Source: Pelomonas sp. Root405
Lineage (GTDB): Bacteria > Pseudomonadota > Gammaproteobacteria > Burkholderiales > Burkholderiaceae_C
Direction of reading: 5' to 3'
DNA length: 64,000 nt
Assembly (NCBI RefSeq): GCF_001425165.1
Contig: NZ_LMDU01000014.1
Span: 503,056-567,055, forward strand
Positions 55,046 to 62,351 of the stretch are shown here, piece by piece. How positions within the stretch are numbered: position 1 is the first letter of the stretch; each line of letters begins with the position of its first letter. Below the pieces are notes generated by a model, which worked only from the letters and a program-made list of their open reading frames with translations, ran no database searches and was not told where the DNA came from. The position numbers and the translations under genes were made by a program.

Positions 55046-55144
55046 TCAGATGCGCTTGTCGCCGTACTGACCACCCAGAACATCGCCGAGTTGGCCGACG
55101 AGAGCGAGCGTTGCGAATGCCAAGGTCACGATAAGCAGTTCCAT
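55046..55144 (-). CDS. 32-aa hydrophobic mini-protein with own promoter and terminator
   Basis: This small frame, too short for most gene callers, has GAAAGGG 6 nt before the ATG. It encodes 32 residues: a hydrophobic first half (MELLIVTLAFATLALVGQL) and then a polar Gly/Asp/Lys-rich tail (GDVLGGQYGDKRI). It looks like a one-helix membrane peptide. A possible sigma-70 promoter (TTGTGT-16-TAAGAT, 55175-55202) and a perfect terminator hairpin (54988-55007) bracket it. No family is recognised, and the function is unknown. Confidence 0.5.
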   Translation of the reverse strand: MELLIVTLAFATLALVGQLGDVLGGQYGDKRI

Positions 55145-55174
55145 TTGTTTCCCTTTCTTTGTAAGTGCAACGCT

Positions 55175-55202
55175 ATCTTAGGGTTTTTACTGATCAACAC
55201 AA
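55175..55202 (-). promoter_or_regulatory. Putative sigma-70 promoter of the 32-aa mini-gene
   Basis: On the minus strand, TTGTGT (-35, 55197-55202) and TAAGAT (-10, 55175-55180) are 16 bp apart, 31 bp before the ATG. The match to the sigma-70 consensus is fair (4 of 6 in each box). It is supported by the ORF and terminator that follow. Confidence 0.45.
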
Positions 55203-55794
55203 GGGTTTTCCCTATGCATTGCCGGCATGGAACGATGCCGTACCCGGTGACCAATGCAAGCCAGATATCGACAATGTGCATTATGTAAAACAACGTAGCC
55301 AAGCCAATCGGCATTCGGGATTTTCCTGGTAAGACCACATTGATCGTTTGTGGCAAAGTGGATAGACCAGATTGGCTTGATCAACGGCGGCCGATTGGCT
55401 CCGCAGGCGCGATCAATTGACAACGTTGCCACGGCCTCCGCGCAGCGCGTCCTTGGGCAAGAAGACAGGAGACAAACTTTCAACACCAACGAACCGGTCA
55501 GGCCGCTGACTTCCCAAAAGTCGGCTGCCTTGACGGCGCCGGGGGCGCGCAGCAGACGAGACGCCTGTGCCGAGATGACGAGTTTCTGAAGTTCTACCGG
55601 CGCAATGAAAGCCAGGTGGCGTGAAGACGCCGCCGCTGAGGGCAATGCGTGGAATCTGCTGCGGATGCCCTACCCCCCTGCCCCGCTGCACCGGCTTCTT
55701 GGCGAGGCATGGACAGCTTCTGCCAGCCTGTGAACTGCCGCCCAAATCCATCGTCATCGGGATGTAGGTCCATGCGCTGAGCCACGTCCCTCAC

Positions 55795-56467
55795 AACGCT
55801 CGTATCCGGAGGAGACAACCGGCCGAGCACTTTCAACCGTGAAAGGTACAACATGAGACCCTTGATACCAGCCCTGCTGCTCGCCTTCGGCGCGAGCGCA
55901 GGCTCGCATGCACAGGCGCAAAGCTGCGGCAGCGGTGGTGGTGCCACCGTCTGCCTGACGGCCACCGGCACGGCCAGCAACGTTCAGCTGGGCTGGACCG
56001 TCAGCGGCAACGTCTCGCGCCTGGAGGTCTACCGCGACACCGACGCCGACCCCGCCGGCCGCACCCGCATCGCCGTGCCAGGCAGTAGCGCAAGGAGCTA
56101 CACCGACGCCTCGGGCAGCACCGGCACGCGCTACTGGTACTGGATCAAGTTCACGACCAACGCGGGCAGCTACAACTCCGGCTCGGCCAATGCCACGCTC
56201 GGCACCGCCTGCACGCCGACGGCCATCACGCCCTACATCAACGCCAACGGCGCGTGGGCGCAAACGTCATCGGCCACCATCAAGAGCGGCGCCTCGGCCA
56301 TCCTCGGTCCGCAGCCGTCGTCCGGCGGCACGTGGAGCTGGAGCGGCTGTGGCACCGCCGGCGCGTCGCGCGAGCAGACCGTCCAGCCGCTCGCAGCCTG
56401 CACGGCCACCGCCACCTACACCAACAGCTGTGGCGCCAAGACGCAGCAGGCGTTCTCGATCAAGGTG
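55795..56467 (+). repeat. Duplicated leader and N-terminal module, copy 1 (GH74 gene)
   Basis: The 58 bp before the GH74 ATG match the 58 bp before the GH5 ATG (58712-58769) with only two differences and no gaps. Similarity continues through the signal peptide and both N-terminal modules to about codon 205. The shared leader includes CCGGAGGAGACAACCGG and the Shine-Dalgarno GAAAGG. This points to a segmental duplication that gave both enzymes the same expression signal and targeting domains. Confidence 0.85.
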
Positions 56468-58657
56468 GGCACCTGGACGAACACGAAGTTCGGCGGTGGC
56501 GGCTACGTCACCGGCCTCGTCTTCCATCCGACCACCGCCAACCTGCTGTACGCGCGCACCGACATCGGTGGCGCCTACCGCTGGAACCAGGGCACGTCGT
56601 CCTGGCTGCCCATTACCGACGGCCTGGGCTTCGGCGGAGGAGAGGCCCGTTTCCACGGCGTTGAAAGCATGGCCGTCGATCCGAACAACGACCAGCTCGT
56701 CTACATGGCCACCGGCATGTACGTGTCCGAAGGCAATGGTCGCCTGTACATCTCCAGCGACCGAGGTAACCGTTGGACCCACGTCTCCCTGCCCTTCCCG
56801 CTGGGCGGCAACAACCCCGGCCGCGCCATTGGTGAGCGCCTGATGGTCGACCCCAACAAGCCCTCGACGCTGTTCTACGGTTCGCGCACGGCCGGCCTGT
56901 GGAAGAGCACGGACTCGGGCCTCACCTGGGCCCAGGTCACGTCGCTGTCGCCCCTCAAGATGACCCAGGAGCAGATCAACGCCAACGGCGGCACGGCCAT
57001 GGGCGTCGAGACGGTCGTCTACGACACCAGCACCAAGGGTAGCGGCACGGCCACGCAGACGATCTACGCAGCCGTCGCCCCGGACTACGCCAATGCAGCG
57101 GGTCTGGGCTCGAACTTGTACAAGTCGACCAATGGCGGCGCCTCTTGGACAGCGGTCACTGTCCCGGTCGCCGGCTACCACATCCCGCACATGGCTCGCG
57201 CCGCGGACGGCATGTTCTACATCGCCTTCACCAAGGACGCCGGGCCCGGCGCTGGCGGCCCCGGCCGGTTCTACAAGTTCGACGGCAGCACCTGGACCCT
57301 GCTCAAGAGTGTCGACCCGATCGGCGGAACCAACTTCGGCTTCGGCGGCGTGTCGGTCTACGGCAGCGGCGCGACCACCCGCATCGCGCTGGGCGTGACC
57401 AACTCCTGGGGCAACTGGAACGGCCAGCAGGTCGTGCAGCTGTCCAACGATGGCGGCAAGACCTGGCGCGAGATCGCGGCCACCATGCCGCATTCACCCG
57501 ATGAGGGGTTCGCCGGCTGGGTCGACGAAGTCGAGATCAATCCGCTCAACCCCGACCACGTGCTGCATGTCACTGGTGGCGGCATCTGGGAGACGCGCAA
57601 CGCCTCCTCGGCCACGCCGAGCTGGACCGAGCCGATCAACGGCATCGAGGAGACCGCCGTCCTGGCCCTGGCCACGCCGCCGGCCGGCGCAACCTACACC
57701 GTCATCAACAGTACGGGCGACGTCGGCACCTGGGTGCACACGGATCTCGCGACCAAGCCGACGCTGACGCCGGGCACCAGCTGGAGCAATGGCTTCTCCT
57801 CCGACATGGCGTGGTCCGACCCGCAGTACATGGCCACCATCGGCGCGGTCCTCGGCAGCAACATCAGCTACGGCTACTGGTCCGGCGACGGCGGCAAGAC
57901 CTGGGCAAAGTTCGCCACCTACGCGCCCGGCGCCGCAGCAAACACGAACCAGGAAGCGAGCATCGCAGTCACCGCGCGCAACAAGGCGGTCTGGGCACCC
58001 GGCAACTCGGTGCCGTCGTACACCACGGACAACGGCGCGACCTGGGTGCCGACCAACCTGCCGGCGATCAACGGCGTCTACCCCCGCGGCTACCACCTGG
58101 CCGCCGATCGCAAGAACCCGAACAAGGTCTATGCCTACGATTCCGGCGGCAATTGGTGGGGCACGCCGGGCAAGGTCTACGTTTCGACGGATGGTGGCCG
58201 CACGTTCACGCTGAGCCAGGGCTCGGTGAGCGTGGGGCTGGCCCCGAACTATTTCGCCAACACCTCCCTGGTCGTCAACCCCAACGTCGAGGGCGAGCTC
58301 TGGCTGGCCGACGGCAACGCGGTCTACCGCTCGACCGATTCCGGTGCGACCTGGGCCAAGCTCAGCCACTTCGCCTCGATCTTCACCGGCAATCAGTGGG
58401 CCCACGTGCAGGGCGCCAGCGCCATCGCGCTGGGCAAGGCCAAGCCTGGCACTGGGTACTCGGCGGCGGTCTATGTGGTGGGCGTGGTGAGCGGCGTGTG
58501 GGGCGTCTACCGCTCAGACGATGCCGGCGCCACCTGGACGCGCTTCAACGACGACGCGAACCAGTTCGGCGGCATCGGCGTGATGGCGGCTGACCAGAGC
58601 ATCTACGGCCGCATCTACATCAGCGGTACCGGCCGGGGAATGCTCTACAGCAATTGA
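55853..58657 (+). CDS. GH74 xyloglucanase with N-terminal accessory modules
   Basis: This 934-residue secreted enzyme has a signal peptide at about 1-22 (PALLLAFGASAGSHAQAQ). A two-part accessory region at about 23-205 is Cys-containing: a fibronectin-III-like part (VSRLEVYRDTDADPAGR), then a TPYINANGAWAQTSSATI ... WSWSGCG domain likely to bind carbohydrate. From about 206 comes the GH74 two-propeller domain, with LLYARTDIGGAYRW (catalytic-base region), many BNR-type repeats (STDSGLTWAQ, SNDGGKTWRE, SDDAGATWTR), and the segment GDVGTWVHTDL holding a second Asp. GH74 enzymes cut the xyloglucan backbone. It is the first gene of the + strand glycosidase set. Confidence 0.9.
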   Translation: MRPLIPALLLAFGASAGSHAQAQSCGSGGGATVCLTATGTASNVQLGWTVSGNVSRLEVYRDTDADPAGRTRIAVPGSSARSYTDASGSTGTRYWYWIKFTTNAGSYNSGSANATLGTACTPTAITPYINANGAWAQTSSATIKSGASAILGPQPSSGGTWSWSGCGTAGASREQTVQPLAACTATATYTNSCGAKTQQAFSIKVGTWTNTKFGGGGYVTGLVFHPTTANLLYARTDIGGAYRWNQGTSSWLPITDGLGFGGGEARFHGVESMAVDPNNDQLVYMATGMYVSEGNGRLYISSDRGNRWTHVSLPFPLGGNNPGRAIGERLMVDPNKPSTLFYGSRTAGLWKSTDSGLTWAQVTSLSPLKMTQEQINANGGTAMGVETVVYDTSTKGSGTATQTIYAAVAPDYANAAGLGSNLYKSTNGGASWTAVTVPVAGYHIPHMARAADGMFYIAFTKDAGPGAGGPGRFYKFDGSTWTLLKSVDPIGGTNFGFGGVSVYGSGATTRIALGVTNSWGNWNGQQVVQLSNDGGKTWREIAATMPHSPDEGFAGWVDEVEINPLNPDHVLHVTGGGIWETRNASSATPSWTEPINGIEETAVLALATPPAGATYTVINSTGDVGTWVHTDLATKPTLTPGTSWSNGFSSDMAWSDPQYMATIGAVLGSNISYGYWSGDGGKTWAKFATYAPGAAANTNQEASIAVTARNKAVWAPGNSVPSYTTDNGATWVPTNLPAINGVYPRGYHLAADRKNPNKVYAYDSGGNWWGTPGKVYVSTDGGRTFTLSQGSVSVGLAPNYFANTSLVVNPNVEGELWLADGNAVYRSTDSGATWAKLSHFASIFTGNQWAHVQGASAIALGKAKPGTGYSAAVYVVGVVSGVWGVYRSDDAGATWTRFNDDANQFGGIGVMAADQSIYGRIYISGTGRGMLYSN

Positions 58658-58711
58658 AGCAAGGGTCGGCAGGCTGGCGTCCAGTTCGCGGCGCCGGGCC
58701 TGCCGGCACAT

Positions 58712-59385
58712 AACGCTCGTGTCCGGAGGAGACAACCGGCCGAGCACTTTCAACCGTGAAAGGTAGAACATGAGAACCTTGATACCAGCCCTGCTGCTCG
58801 CCTTCGGCGCGAGCGCAGGCACGCTCGCACAGGCGCAAAGCTGCGGCAGCGGCGGCGGCGCCACCGTCTGCCTTACGGCCAGCGGCTCCGCCAACAGCAA
58901 CCAGCTCAACTGGACCGTCAGCGGCAACGTCTCGCGACTGGAGGTCTACCGCGACACCGACGCCGACCCCGCCGGCCGTAGCCGCATCGCCGTGCCAGGC
59001 AGCAGCGCCAGGAGCTATGCCGACACCTCGGCCAACACCGGCACGCCGTACTGGTATTGGGTCAAGTTCACGGCCCAAGGCGGTAGCTACAACTCCGGCG
59101 CGGCCACCGCCACGCGCGGCACTGCCTGCACGCCGACGGCCATCACGCCCTACATCAGCGCCAACGGCTCCTGGACGCAGACCTCGTCGGCGTCCGTCAC
59201 CGCAGGCAACTCGGCCATCCTCGGCCCGCAGCCGGTGACCGGCGGCTCGTGGGGCTGGAGCGGCTGCGGCACGTCCGGCTCGGCACGCGAGCAGACGATC
59301 ACGCCCGCCGCCAGCTGTACGGCCACCGCCACTTACACCAACTCGTGCGGCGCCAAGAGCACTCAAGCTTTCATGATCACCGTGC
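58712..59385 (+). repeat. Duplicated leader and N-terminal module, copy 2 (GH5 gene)
   Basis: This is the second copy of the leader/signal peptide/N-terminal module segment, with the same Shine-Dalgarno and start context. In the coding part, the two copies differ at scattered positions and by a small in-frame change near codon 40; the enzymes are unrelated downstream of the modules. The end point is approximate. Confidence 0.85.
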
Positions 59386-60428
59386 CGGGCTCCATGCGCG
59401 ACCTGACGAGCGTGCAGCTGTCGCAGCAGATGTCGCCCGCCTGGAACGTGGGCAACTCGCTGGACGCCTCGCCCAACGAGACCAACTGGGGCAACCCGCT
59501 GATCAACCAGCAGCTGATCAACGCGGTGAAGGCGGCCGGCTTCAAGACCATCCGCCTGCCCGTCAGCTGGAACCAGTACGCCGACGCCAACGGCAACATC
59601 AGCCCGACCTTCATGGCGCGCGTCACCGAGGTCGTCGGCTATGCCCGCAACGCCGGTCTGTACGTCGTGCTGAACACGCACCACGAAGGCAGCTGGCTGA
59701 TCCCGACCTACGCCTACCAGGCGAGTGCCAACGCCCGCCTGGCCAAGCTGTGGACGCAGATCGCCAACAACTTCAAGAACCACGACGACTACCTGCTGTT
59801 CGCCGGCACCAACGAGGTGATGGTGTCCGGCGACTACGGTCCGCCGACGGCCGAGTACCAGGCCGTCCAGAACGGGTTCAACCAGGTCTTCGTCGACACG
59901 GTGCGGGCCACGGGCGGCAACAACGCCAAGCGCCACCTCGTCGTGCAGGGTTTCAACACCAACATCGACTCGACCTTGAACGGCTTCATCAAGCCATCGG
60001 ACTCGGCAACCAACCGGATGTTCCTGGAAGTGCACTTCTACGACCCGTTCAACTTCGCGCTCAATGACAAGAGCACGATCTGGCAATGGGGTGCCATCGC
60101 GACCAACCCGGCCGTGACGGAGACCTGGGCCAACGAGGCCTATGTCGACTCGCAGTTCCAGAAGCTGAAGACCCGCTTCGTCGATGCCGGCATGCCCGTG
60201 CTGTTGGGTGAGTACGGCGCGATCCTGAAGTCGGAGTACGACCCGGCCGGCACCTATCGCACCTACTGGACCCGGCACGTGACCAAGTCGGCCTTCCAGC
60301 GCGGCATCGTGCCGGTGTGGTGGGACAACGGCTACGACGCCAACCATCAGTTCGGCCTGTTCAACCGCTCGACCGGCGCGCAGTACTTCCCCGACCTGAT
60401 CAAGGCCATCGTCGACAGCGCCAAGTGA
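58770..60428 (+). CDS. GH5 endoglucanase/xyloglucanase with N-terminal accessory modules
   Basis: This 552-residue secreted enzyme has a signal peptide at about 1-23 and the same two-module accessory region as the GH74 protein to about residue 205. The GH5 catalytic domain then spans about 215-550. It begins PAWNVGNSLDASPNETNWGNPLI, a GH5_4-type opening; that subfamily includes xyloglucan-specific endoglucanases. The acid/base is Glu349 in AGTNEVMV and the nucleophile Glu481 in LLGEYGAI. It would cut the same polymer as the GH74 enzyme, with a different mode. Confidence 0.9.
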   Translation: MRTLIPALLLAFGASAGTLAQAQSCGSGGGATVCLTASGSANSNQLNWTVSGNVSRLEVYRDTDADPAGRSRIAVPGSSARSYADTSANTGTPYWYWVKFTAQGGSYNSGAATATRGTACTPTAITPYISANGSWTQTSSASVTAGNSAILGPQPVTGGSWGWSGCGTSGSAREQTITPAASCTATATYTNSCGAKSTQAFMITVPGSMRDLTSVQLSQQMSPAWNVGNSLDASPNETNWGNPLINQQLINAVKAAGFKTIRLPVSWNQYADANGNISPTFMARVTEVVGYARNAGLYVVLNTHHEGSWLIPTYAYQASANARLAKLWTQIANNFKNHDDYLLFAGTNEVMVSGDYGPPTAEYQAVQNGFNQVFVDTVRATGGNNAKRHLVVQGFNTNIDSTLNGFIKPSDSATNRMFLEVHFYDPFNFALNDKSTIWQWGAIATNPAVTETWANEAYVDSQFQKLKTRFVDAGMPVLLGEYGAILKSEYDPAGTYRTYWTRHVTKSAFQRGIVPVWWDNGYDANHQFGLFNRSTGAQYFPDLIKAIVDSAK

Positions 60429-60491
60429 GGTAGCGGCATCAGGACGGTGGCACCGAGCGCCGTCCGCCGCGCCTCCATTCGCTCCATCAAA

Positions 60492-60526
60492 GCAGCCTGC
60501 CCCGCCCCAAGCAGGGCGGGCTGTGC
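60492..60526 (+). terminator. GC-rich hairpin between the GH5 and lipoprotein genes
   Basis: CCTGCCCCGCCC and GGGCGGGCTG can pair around a CAAGCA loop. No T-run follows, so it may only attenuate or stabilise the transcript rather than stop it. It sits 64 bp after the GH5 stop. Confidence 0.35.
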
Positions 60527-60554
60527 CACGCAGCACCAAGCAGTAACTCCAACG

Positions 60555-60683
60555 ATGAAACCGCCTCGCCTCACCCCAGCCTCGGCCTTCGCCTGGTTGC
60601 TGCTGGCCTTCAGCGTCGTCGCCTGCGGCGGCGGCAGCGGTGGTGTTCGCGGAACGACCACCCTACCCCCGCCCACTGAGTGA
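60555..60683 (+). CDS. 42-aa lipoprotein, possibly a truncated leader
   Basis: This short protein is little more than a lipoprotein signal: a hydrophobic helix AFAWLLLAFSVVAC with a lipobox (S-V-V-A-C) and then GGGSGGVRGTTTLPPPTE. The C-GGGSGG start followed by a Pro/Thr linker is the usual opening of larger lipoprotein glycosidases in this group, so this may be a decayed leader whose body was lost. It ends 6 bp before the first GH29 gene. Whether a stable lipoprotein is made is unclear. Confidence 0.55.
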   Translation: MKPPRLTPASAFAWLLLAFSVVACGGGSGGVRGTTTLPPPTE

Positions 60684-60689
60684 GAACCC

Positions 60690-62249
60690 ATGTCCCACCT
60701 GAGCAAACGCCGCTTCCTGACCACTCCTCTGCTGGCCGCCAGCGGCCTGGGCGCCGCCCGCTTCGCACAGGCGCAAGGCTGCGCGCAAGTGGCGCCCGCG
60801 CCGTACGCGCCGCCGCCGGCGTCCGGTCCGTTCACGGCGGCTGCCGAGTCGCTGCGCAAGTCTGCGATCCCTGCGTGGTACCGCGATGCCAAGCTGGGCA
60901 TCTGGTCGCATTGGGGCCCGCAGGCCGTGCCCGCCCAGGGCGATTGGTACGCGCGCTTCATGTACGTGCCAGGGCACCCGCATTACGCACACCACGTGAA
61001 GACCTACGGCCATCCCTCGGAGGTGGGCTACAAGGACATCCTCAAGCTGTGGAAAGCCGAGCACTTCGAACCCGAGGCGCTGATGGACCGCTACGTGGCC
61101 GCGGGTGCCAAGTACTTCGTCTCGATGGGCGTGCACCACGACAACTTCGACCTGTGGAATTCCAAGCACCACCGCTGGAACGCCACCAAGGTGGGGCCGA
61201 TGCGCGACGTGGTCGGCGAATGGGGCCGCGCCGCGCGCAAGCGCGGGCTGCGCTTCGGTGTCTCCGAGCACCTGGCGACCAGTCACAACTGGTGGTGGAC
61301 CAGCCACCAGTGCGACCAGTTCTGGCCCAAGCTGGGCGTGGCCTATGACGGCGCCAAGCCGGAGAACTTCGACCTCTACCACGAGCCTCACGACACGCCG
61401 TACCTGAACCGCGGCGGCGACTGGTACACCACCAACCCGAAGTTCCACGAGATCTGGTACCGGCGCATCGTCGACCTCATCGACAGCCACCAGCCGGACC
61501 TGCTGTACTCCGACGGTGGCATCCCGTTCGGCGAGGTGGGCCGCAGCATGGTGGCACACCTGTTCAACGCCTCGATCCGCCGCCACGGCGACATGCAGGC
61601 CGTGTACAACCACAAGGCGCTGGGGTCGGGCGAGTACATCGCCGAGGTGGGCGTGCAGGACGTCGAGCGTGGCGTGCTTCCGGGCATCAACCCGCTGCCG
61701 TGGCAGACCTGCACGTCCAACGGCGACTGGTTCCACTCCGAGCACGACCGCTACAAGACGCCGGCGCAGGTGATCGCCATGCTGTGCGACATCGTCAGCA
61801 AGAACGGCAACATGCTGCTCAACGTGGTGCAGCGTGCCGACGGCACGCTGACGGCCGAATCGGACCTGCTGATGACCGAGATGGCCGCCTGGATGAAGGT
61901 CAACGCCGAAGCCATCCACGGCACGCGGCCGTGGAAGATCCACGGCGAAGGTCCGACCGAAGCCGCCAGCGGCGCCTTCAAGGAGAACGCGGACTACACC
62001 GCGCAAGATATCCGCTTCACGACCCGGGGCGATGCGCTGTACGCGCTGACGCTGGGCGAACCCAGGGGCACGCTGAAGATCGCCTCGCTGCGCCAAGGCA
62101 ACGGTCACGACCCGCGCCCGGTGCGCCGGGTCGAGCTGCTGGGAGGCGGGCCGCTGAAGTTCCGCCAGACCGCCCAGGCGCTGGAGGTGGACGTGCCCGA
62201 GCGCGTGCCCAGCCGCCACGCCAGCGCGTTGCGCATTGCCCGCGGCTGA
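60690..62249 (+). CDS. GH29 alpha-L-fucosidase, first copy (exported)
   Basis: This 519-residue alpha-L-fucosidase has a Tat-like signal (SKRRFLTTPLLAASGLGAARFAQA). The GH29 domain shows WYRDAKLGIWSHWGPQAVPAQGDWYARFMY, KYFVSMGVHHDNFDLWNSKHHRWN, and the nucleophile region HQPDLLYSDGGIPFG. The final part (about 440-519) is the C-terminal beta domain ending RVPSRHASALRIARG. It should remove terminal alpha-L-fucose, a xyloglucan side-chain sugar in many plants. It lies 6 bp after the 42-aa lipoprotein. Confidence 0.9.
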   Translation: MSHLSKRRFLTTPLLAASGLGAARFAQAQGCAQVAPAPYAPPPASGPFTAAAESLRKSAIPAWYRDAKLGIWSHWGPQAVPAQGDWYARFMYVPGHPHYAHHVKTYGHPSEVGYKDILKLWKAEHFEPEALMDRYVAAGAKYFVSMGVHHDNFDLWNSKHHRWNATKVGPMRDVVGEWGRAARKRGLRFGVSEHLATSHNWWWTSHQCDQFWPKLGVAYDGAKPENFDLYHEPHDTPYLNRGGDWYTTNPKFHEIWYRRIVDLIDSHQPDLLYSDGGIPFGEVGRSMVAHLFNASIRRHGDMQAVYNHKALGSGEYIAEVGVQDVERGVLPGINPLPWQTCTSNGDWFHSEHDRYKTPAQVIAMLCDIVSKNGNMLLNVVQRADGTLTAESDLLMTEMAAWMKVNAEAIHGTRPWKIHGEGPTEAASGAFKENADYTAQDIRFTTRGDALYALTLGEPRGTLKIASLRQGNGHDPRPVRRVELLGGGPLKFRQTAQALEVDVPERVPSRHASALRIARG

Positions 62250-62250
62250 A

Positions 62251-62322
62251 GAAGTGCGCCTGCTCGAAGGCCTGCTGGCACCCGCAATCGCGCTGAAGGT
62301 CCGCGGCCGGGGCCTGGCGTGA
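62251..62322 (+). pseudogene. Stranded GH29 C-terminal fragment between the two fucosidase genes
   Basis: Right after the first GH29 stop, an uninterrupted frame of 23 codons plus stop reads EVRLLEGLLAPAIALKVRG, then RGLA. It aligns with the end of the second GH29 protein, EVRLPEGLAGTPAVALRIRG then GGLA, at about 16 of 24 positions. The first GH29 already has its own tail, so this fragment is probably the remains of a third GH29-like copy lost by deletion. It has no start codon or Shine-Dalgarno of its own. Confidence 0.65.
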
Positions 62323-62351
62323 GCGGCCACCGATTTCACTGAAAGCAAGCC

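Larger units (their letters stand above)
54859..55794. other. Intergenic region between dgoD and the GH74 gene
   Basis: This roughly 940-bp region separates the divergent galactose operon and the xyloglucanase genes. The stretch 54880-54960 is AT-rich for this genome and holds near-repeats such as CGTTTCTTTGCC/GGTTTCT, a plausible operator and promoter for dgoD. The middle contains the 32-aa mini-gene with its promoter (55175-55202) and terminator (54988-55007). From about 55320 to 55780 I see no gene, only overlapping chance frames. The last part before the GH74 gene is the duplicated leader, listed separately. Confidence 0.55.

Noticed and set aside
55126-55356. 76-codon frame on the - strand with a hydrophobic stretch (IGLATLFYIMHIVDIWLALV)
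   Set aside because: It has a fair Shine-Dalgarno before an internal ATG, but it runs through the promoter and start of the better-supported 32-aa mini-gene and has no family.
55187-55645. 152-codon frame on the - strand in the dgoD/GH74 gap
   Set aside because: No Shine-Dalgarno, no similarity, and amino-acid use unlike the neighbours; treated as chance.
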